Below are positions 59,744 to 64,000 of a stretch of DNA of 64,000 nt, in pieces. A model generated the notes under the pieces. That model made no database searches. It was given only the letters and a program-made list of their open reading frames with translations, and was not told the DNA's origin. The number at the start of each line of letters is the position of its first letter. Positions within the stretch are counted from its first letter, which is position 1. The stretch covers positions 1,460,525 through 1,524,524 of the forward strand of contig NC_011297.1 in assembly GCF_000020965.1 (NCBI RefSeq), in the 5' to 3' direction. The position numbers and the translations under genes were made by a program. The stretch comes from Dictyoglomus thermophilum H-6-12. Its GTDB lineage: Bacteria; Dictyoglomota; Dictyoglomia; Dictyoglomales; Dictyoglomaceae.

Positions 59744-60201
59744 AAATTCCCCCTCTTTTCTTCTAAAATTTTATCTATCTTTTCAAAAGTAAGATTACCA
59801 TAGACTTCGTCATTAATCATCATAGCAGGAGCAACAGCGCACACTCCAAGACAACTGGTAAGCTCCAAAGTAAATAGTTTATCTTCTGTAGTTTCTCCCA
59901 CTTTTATATTCAATTTCTTCTCCAAATACTCAAGCAAAGATTCTGAGCCTACTAAATGGCATGGAGGAGAATCACAAAGCCTTATCACATACCTACCCCT
60001 TGGCTTCAAGCTAAACATAGAGTAAAAAGATGCGACACCCTCCACATAGCTTACTGGAAGTCCTAAATACTCTGCACAGGCCTTTATATCCTCTGGAGTA
60101 AGATAGTTATAAGGGTTTCTGTTTTGTAATTCATGGAGAATTTCAATAATATAATCTGGATCCCGAGGAAAGGATTCCAAAATCTTTTGACGATCTTCCA
60201 T
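59740..60201 (-). CDS. NuoE/HndA-like [2Fe-2S] subunit
   Basis: A 153-residue thioredoxin-like ferredoxin that passes electrons from NuoF-type flavoprotein. The four cluster cysteines are in CDSPPCHLVGS and SCLGVCAVAPAMMIND, as in NuoE, HndA and HoxE. VSYVEGVASFYSMF is a family motif. Paired with the NuoF-like gene only; no NuoG, hydrogenase or formate dehydrogenase gene is adjacent. The upstream region 60202-60269 shows only a weak promoter. Confidence 0.9.
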   Translation of the reverse strand: MEDRQKILESFPRDPDYIIEILHELQNRNPYNYLTPEDIKACAEYLGLPVSYVEGVASFYSMFSLKPRGRYVIRLCDSPPCHLVGSESLLEYLEKKLNIKVGETTEDKLFTLELTSCLGVCAVAPAMMINDEVYGNLTFEKIDKILEEKRGNL

Positions 60202-60269
60202 TTTTTAGCCCCCCATAATATAGTTCTTTTATACCTTTTAAATAGTGTAAAAAATAACGAAATATTCTG

Positions 60270-62234
60270 TCAAGATTTCTTTTGAATCTCTTCTTTGATG
60301 ATCTCAATCATTACCTCTGCCAACCTTGGATCAAACTGAGTACCCTTATTTCTTTCTATTTCTTCAATAGCCTCTTCTAAAGTCAAAGCCCTTTTATAAG
60401 GTCTTTCTGCTGTCATTGCTTCAAAGGCATCTGCAACAGCAATTATCCTTGACTCAAGAGGAATTTCTTCCGCAGAAAGTCCATCAGGATACCCCTTACC
60501 ATCCCATCTTTCATGATGATGTCTAACTATTCTTGCTAACTCTTTCAATTCCTCAACTTGAGAAAGAATTTCTTCGCTCTTAACAGGATGTATTTTTACA
60601 AACTCATACTCATCCTCGGTAAACTTTCCATTTTTGTTGAGAAGAGTTTGAGGAATATATATCTTTCCAATATCATGAACCAAAGAAGCCCAATAAATCT
60701 TTTTAATTCTTTCCTTATCAAGGCCGATTCTTTCTGCAATCTTAACAGCATATCTTGCTACCCTTTCAGAGTGTCCTTGAGTATATCTATCATAATACTC
60801 CAAAGTTTTTATTAAAACGGTGATCAAATTGGTCAAATAAATTTCTCTCTCTTTCAAATAATTCCTAAAGCCATAGAAGACAGAAATGATATTTGTAAAT
60901 TGTTCTACCAGACTAATATCTAACTCATCAAAACTCTCCTTACTTTCTTTAGAGATATCAAGACAAAAATACCCCCATATATTACCATCTAATTTTAAAG
61001 GCACTATTAGAGATTCCTTAGTAGGTTTACTATGTTTTAATAATATCTCTTTTACTTTTTCATCTTTTCTTTCGATATTTAAAAGATCTTTAACGATAAT
61101 TGGTTTATCAGGTCCCAAATAATTTCCCTCGCTTAAAATAATTCCCTCCAAATTTTTATCATGTCCAAGAGTGGCTATTAGTTTTAAGTCATTTCCTTCT
61201 TTTAAAAAGATACTACCATAATTTGCCTTAGAAATAATTCCAATAATAATGTCAAGAACTTTTCTTAAAAACTCCTCATCTCTTAGATTCAAATTTGAGA
61301 TCTCAGATATATCCTTAAAAAAGCCCCAAAACTTCTCTATCCATTCTTCAAGAGCTTGCCTCACCCTTCTAATTTCCCGAGAAAGTAAAGTAAAATAAAG
61401 AAATGCAAAAAAACCTAAAACCAAAATAAAGATAAGAATATAATGAACATTCTTTTCAAACCAAGTTTTTTCAGCTTTTTTAGATACTACATATCTCTCT
61501 GTTAATTCAGCTAATTCTTCTTTGGTAATCTTATCTAAGGTTCTATTTATAAGATCTATTAATTCACCTTTATTCTTAAGGGTTGCCACATGGAGGTAAT
61601 TGGTAGTAATTAGGGGACCTTTGACAAATTCATAAACAAGATCATATTTAACAAGATAATAATTTGCTGGTATATCATCCATAATAAAAACACTTATATC
61701 ACCCTTTTTCGCAGATTTAATAATGTCCAAATAATTATCAAAATATTTAAAAATAACATGTGGATTTTCCTTTAGGGTTAATTCTATTACAGCATCGCCC
61801 TTTTTTACGCCTACCACATAAGGAGTTAAATCTTTTGGAGAATAAATCTTAGGCATACCAACCCTATAATATATGCTGGATGTTATTTCAAAAATGGGCT
61901 TTGAAAAAACTAAATATTTCTCCCTTTCTGAGGTCTTAAATATAGTATCAATAGCATCAAAATTACCTTTAACAAGACTCTCTTGTGCCTTTTCCCATTC
62001 CATAGGAAAAAGTTCCACTTTTATTCCAGTCTTTTTACTCCATAAATTCCAAAACTCTACTGAAATTCCAACTAAATTCCCTTTTTCATCAATATACGTA
62101 AAGGGAGGGTAGTCTTTATCGATTAAAACTTTTAATGGGTTTTGAGCATTAGCGTTAAAACTAACAAGAAGAGATATCAATAATAGTAATATTAACAAAT
62201 TTTTAAAATCCTTAAATCTCATCTTCTCACACAT
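60270..62234 (-). CDS. periplasmic-binding-domain sensor with GAF and HD-GYP domains
   Basis: A 654-residue signalling protein. Signal/anchor at 1-28, then a type 3 solute-binding domain (about 32-260: DYPPFTYIDEKGNLVGISVEFW), a transmembrane helix near 270-290, a GAF-like part (about 320-460) and an HD-GYP domain with SLVHDIGKIYIP and HHHERWDGKGYPDG. HD-GYP domains often hydrolyse cyclic-di-GMP. The extracytoplasmic domain suggests control by an amino acid or similar small ligand. An alternative ATG is at 62222; the -10 TATAAT (62255-62260) lies just upstream and neither start has a strong SD. Confidence 0.88.
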   Translation of the reverse strand: MCEKMRFKDFKNLLILLLLISLLVSFNANAQNPLKVLIDKDYPPFTYIDEKGNLVGISVEFWNLWSKKTGIKVELFPMEWEKAQESLVKGNFDAIDTIFKTSEREKYLVFSKPIFEITSSIYYRVGMPKIYSPKDLTPYVVGVKKGDAVIELTLKENPHVIFKYFDNYLDIIKSAKKGDISVFIMDDIPANYYLVKYDLVYEFVKGPLITTNYLHVATLKNKGELIDLINRTLDKITKEELAELTERYVVSKKAEKTWFEKNVHYILIFILVLGFFAFLYFTLLSREIRRVRQALEEWIEKFWGFFKDISEISNLNLRDEEFLRKVLDIIIGIISKANYGSIFLKEGNDLKLIATLGHDKNLEGIILSEGNYLGPDKPIIVKDLLNIERKDEKVKEILLKHSKPTKESLIVPLKLDGNIWGYFCLDISKESKESFDELDISLVEQFTNIISVFYGFRNYLKEREIYLTNLITVLIKTLEYYDRYTQGHSERVARYAVKIAERIGLDKERIKKIYWASLVHDIGKIYIPQTLLNKNGKFTEDEYEFVKIHPVKSEEILSQVEELKELARIVRHHHERWDGKGYPDGLSAEEIPLESRIIAVADAFEAMTAERPYKRALTLEEAIEEIERNKGTQFDPRLAEVMIEIIKEEIQKKS

Positions 62235-62310
62235 TTTTAAAAACTTTTTAAGTAATTATAACAAAAAAATGCTATACTACATCAATAATATATTTTAGTT
62301 CTCTCAAAAT

Positions 62311-63000
62311 ATGATACTTTTTATATTAGGTCTTGCTCCAGGAGTAGCAATAGCCTGGTATGTATATAACAAAGACAGATGGAATAAAGAGCCATCAAGA
62401 CTAATCTTTTGGTCCTTTGCTCTTGGAGTTCTTATATCCTTTCCTGCCGGTATATTTGAACTAATTGTAGAACCCCTTCTTCCTTTTAAAACTAAAAGCA
62501 ATCTTGTTTCTCTTTTTTTATATTCTCTCTTAGGAGTTGCCTTAATAGAAGAAGGACTAAAGTATTATGTAATATACAAGTTTCTATATCCAAAAGAAGA
62601 ATTTGATGAGCCTTTTGATGGAATAGTGTACTCAGTGATGGTAGGAATGGGGTTTGCTACCCTGGAGAACATCTTATACGTAACATCCGGTGGATATCTT
62701 GTGGGAATTACAAGAGCTTTTCTTGCAGTTCCTGCCCACTTTGTTCTTGCTCTATTTATGGGCTACTCTTTTGGCCTTGCAAAATTCGGAATAAATCCCG
62801 AAAAACATCTACTACAGGCCCTTTATTATCCCGTTTTTTGGCATGCTTTGTACGATTTCTTAATTTTCACTGAAAAATGGTATTTCTCAATTTTCATTTT
62901 GGTGATAGTCTATGGAGTAGGAAGATGGATGTGGAAAAGGGGGCAAAAACTTATTATATTCACAACGGAGGAGAAAAATGATAAAAGCAGTTCTCTTTGA
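62311..63000 (+). CDS. PrsW-family intramembrane protease
   Basis: A 229-residue membrane protein with about seven hydrophobic segments. Motifs known from PrsW/CPBP-like proteases: APGVAIAWYVYNKDRWNKEP, EEGLKYYVIYKFLY (Glu-Glu-x3-Lys), FDGIVYSVMVGMGFATLEN and HFVLALFMGYSFG, plus FWHALYDFLI. Relatives cleave anti-sigma factors in the membrane; the target here is unknown. There is no SD before the ATG and TATATT lies at 62289-62294, so the transcript has a very short leader. It overlaps the HAD gene by 23 bases. Confidence 0.85.
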   Translation: MILFILGLAPGVAIAWYVYNKDRWNKEPSRLIFWSFALGVLISFPAGIFELIVEPLLPFKTKSNLVSLFLYSLLGVALIEEGLKYYVIYKFLYPKEEFDEPFDGIVYSVMVGMGFATLENILYVTSGGYLVGITRAFLAVPAHFVLALFMGYSFGLAKFGINPEKHLLQALYYPVFWHALYDFLIFTEKWYFSIFILVIVYGVGRWMWKRGQKLIIFTTEEKNDKSSSL

Positions 63001-63691
63001 TCTGGATGGTACGCTCCTTATAAATGACCTTGATCTATTTATGAAAAACTATTTTTCTCTTTTAAGGGAAGACTTCAAAAAAATAGGTGATGAAAAAGAA
63101 CTTTTCAAAAATTTAAATATTGCCATTGAAAAAATGCTTCTAAATAAAGGGCCTAAAACCAATTATGAGGTATTCTGGGATGAGTTTACAAAACTTACAG
63201 GCAAAGATAGAAAAAATATGGAAGAATTCTTTAATAACTTCTACTCTCAAAAGTTCCCTCTTTTGAAAGACCTTTCGCAAGCGAGAACAAACTTCTACGC
63301 TAAAGAGGTTATTGAAAGAAGTTTTGAATTAGGATTAAAAGTTGTAATTGCTACCAATGCAGTATTTCCCATCATAGCTATAGAAGAAAGGCTTAGATGG
63401 GGAGAACTTCAAAATTATCCTTACGATCTGATAACCTCTATGGAGAAAATGCATTCCTGTAAGCCAAACGTGGAATATTACAAGGAAATTTTAGAGAAAA
63501 TCAATGTACCTCCAGAAAGAGCTATTATGGTAGGAAATGATATAAAGGAAGATTTGTCTGCCTCTAAATTAGGAATCCTCACCTTTTTATATAATCATGA
63601 AAATATTTTTCTTAACAATATTGAGTACAAGCCAGATTTTATTGGAACCTTAAAAGATTTTTTTGAAATCTTACCCCTTCTTGCTAAATAA
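62978..63691 (+). CDS. HAD-superfamily hydrolase
   Basis: A 237-residue HAD phosphatase-like protein. Motif I FDLDGTLL (nucleophile Asp at 8), motif II VIATNAVFP (Thr/Asn), a Lys in the HSCKPNVEYY segment and motif IV MVGNDIKEDLSASK. Helical cap domain about 20-110. Subfamily resembles phosphoglycolate phosphatase-like enzymes but the substrate is not clear. GGAGG SD within the PrsW gene; co-transcribed with it. Confidence 0.87.
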   Translation: MIKAVLFDLDGTLLINDLDLFMKNYFSLLREDFKKIGDEKELFKNLNIAIEKMLLNKGPKTNYEVFWDEFTKLTGKDRKNMEEFFNNFYSQKFPLLKDLSQARTNFYAKEVIERSFELGLKVVIATNAVFPIIAIEERLRWGELQNYPYDLITSMEKMHSCKPNVEYYKEILEKINVPPERAIMVGNDIKEDLSASKLGILTFLYNHENIFLNNIEYKPDFIGTLKDFFEILPLLAK

Positions 63692-63737
63692 AGTACTATA
63701 AATATAATAGTTTTCAAATCTTTTGGGAGGTGCAAAA

Positions 63738-63932
63738 ATGTTGAGTAAAATCTTAATAATCCTCTTTGGAATTGTATCTATAGTTTTAGGAGTATGGGGA
63801 CTAATAATTTGGTGGTCTTACTTTGTTAAGGCCCTCATGGCAGTAGTACCAATATTTCTTGTATTCTTAGGAATAATATTAATCATCTTCGGATACTCAG
63901 AATTGAAAGATCAACTTTCCAAAAAAGAATAA
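63738..63932 (+). CDS. small two-helix membrane protein
   Basis: A 64-residue protein: hydrophobic helices at about 3-27 and 32-54 and a charged tail (SELKDQLSKKE). No family recognised. Start at ATG 63738 with GGGAGG 8-10 bases upstream. TATAAT at 63703-63708 suggests its own promoter, 35 bases after the HAD stop. The hairpin GGGAGGG/CCCTCCC (63946-63964) follows and may be its terminator. Confidence 0.65.
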   Translation: MLSKILIILFGIVSIVLGVWGLIIWWSYFVKALMAVVPIFLVFLGIILIIFGYSELKDQLSKKE

Positions 63933-63945
63933 AATCTAATTTCAA

Positions 63946-63964
63946 GGGAGGGGTCAACCCTCCC
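63946..63964 (+). terminator. hairpin after the small membrane protein gene
   Basis: GGGAGGG (63946-63952) and CCCTCCC (63958-63964) with a GTCAA loop. No long T-run follows immediately; TTTTTATTT comes later. From here to 64000 I see no gene. Confidence 0.6.
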
Positions 63965-64000
63965 AAGAATTTAATATCCCAAATTTTTATTTACCACATT

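Overview
The window is AT-rich bacterial DNA from an anaerobic, saccharolytic thermophile, most likely a Dictyoglomus. This assignment is inference from content: a 352-residue single-domain GH10 xylanase of the Dictyoglomus XynA type, ferredoxin-linked 2-oxoacid oxidoreductase, rubrerythrin, the tRNA-thiolation enzyme TtuA typical of thermophiles, anaerobic ThiH, many glycosidases and sugar ABC transporters, and dense, often overlapping operons. No CRISPR array, insertion sequence, prophage or rRNA was seen. Promoters are easy to find: a TATAAT-like -10, often with an upstream TGn, 16-18 bases after a TTGACA-like -35. Many genes begin with TTG or GTG, and several computed starts were moved to agree with a Shine-Dalgarno (SD) sequence.

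Layout. 1-193: 5' part of a cupin-like gene. 296-4506: operon for homocitrate synthase, two (homo)aconitase/isopropylmalate dehydratase subunits and an Fe-alcohol dehydrogenase, behind a promoter and a 14-bp hairpin with a U-tract. 4503-9806 (minus): tRNA-Ser(UGA), a small phosphoesterase and a one-carbon operon (fhs, folD, metV, metF) ending in a hexapeptide-repeat gene. 9905-12330: nitroreductase, a TIM-barrel isomerase and pheA. 12399-16838: sugar ABC operon with an SDR gene. 16837-20175 (minus): MscS, TraB/GumN-like protein, xylanase XynA and a PsbP-like secreted protein. 20304-27168: rubrerythrin, a DOMON protein, a heterodimeric ABC exporter, a phosphotriesterase-like hydrolase and a DUF523-DUF1722 protein. 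27161-32738: TPP riboswitch and thiSGHFECD. 32772-39341: carbohydrate-binding lipoprotein, phosphoesterase and a second sugar ABC operon with a DUF4388 protein. 39528-43004: serpin and GH36 alpha-galactosidase. 43029-45559: ubiquitin-like protein, TtuA, JAMM peptidase and radical SAM/SPASM protein. 45717-52224: GH13 amylase, BadF-type kinase, GH4 glycosidase and a KorAB-type oxidoreductase. 52287-58086: two ROK regulators, a Zn/Mn ABC transporter and a ferritin-like/VIT protein. 58097-64000: NuoEF-type pair, HD-GYP sensor, PrsW, a HAD hydrolase and a small membrane protein.

How it fits together. The window pairs polymer and oligosaccharide degradation and uptake (xylanase, amylase, alpha-galactosidase, GH4, two ABC systems, ROK regulators) with anaerobic redox and C1 metabolism and a complete thiazole/HMP branch of thiamine synthesis. 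The most interesting locus is 43029-45559. A ubiquitin-like sulfur carrier ending in Gly-Gly-Arg lies next to TtuA and a JAMM peptidase that could trim the extra Arg. The peptidase is co-transcribed with a radical SAM/SPASM gene whose Cys motif lies upstream of every conventional start codon, which implies a non-AUG start. Other second-look items are a FolD lacking its catalytic Lys, a NuoF-type subunit whose N-terminal ferredoxin-like domain has no cysteines, an apparently leaderless gene, and palindromes in several sugar-gene promoters.
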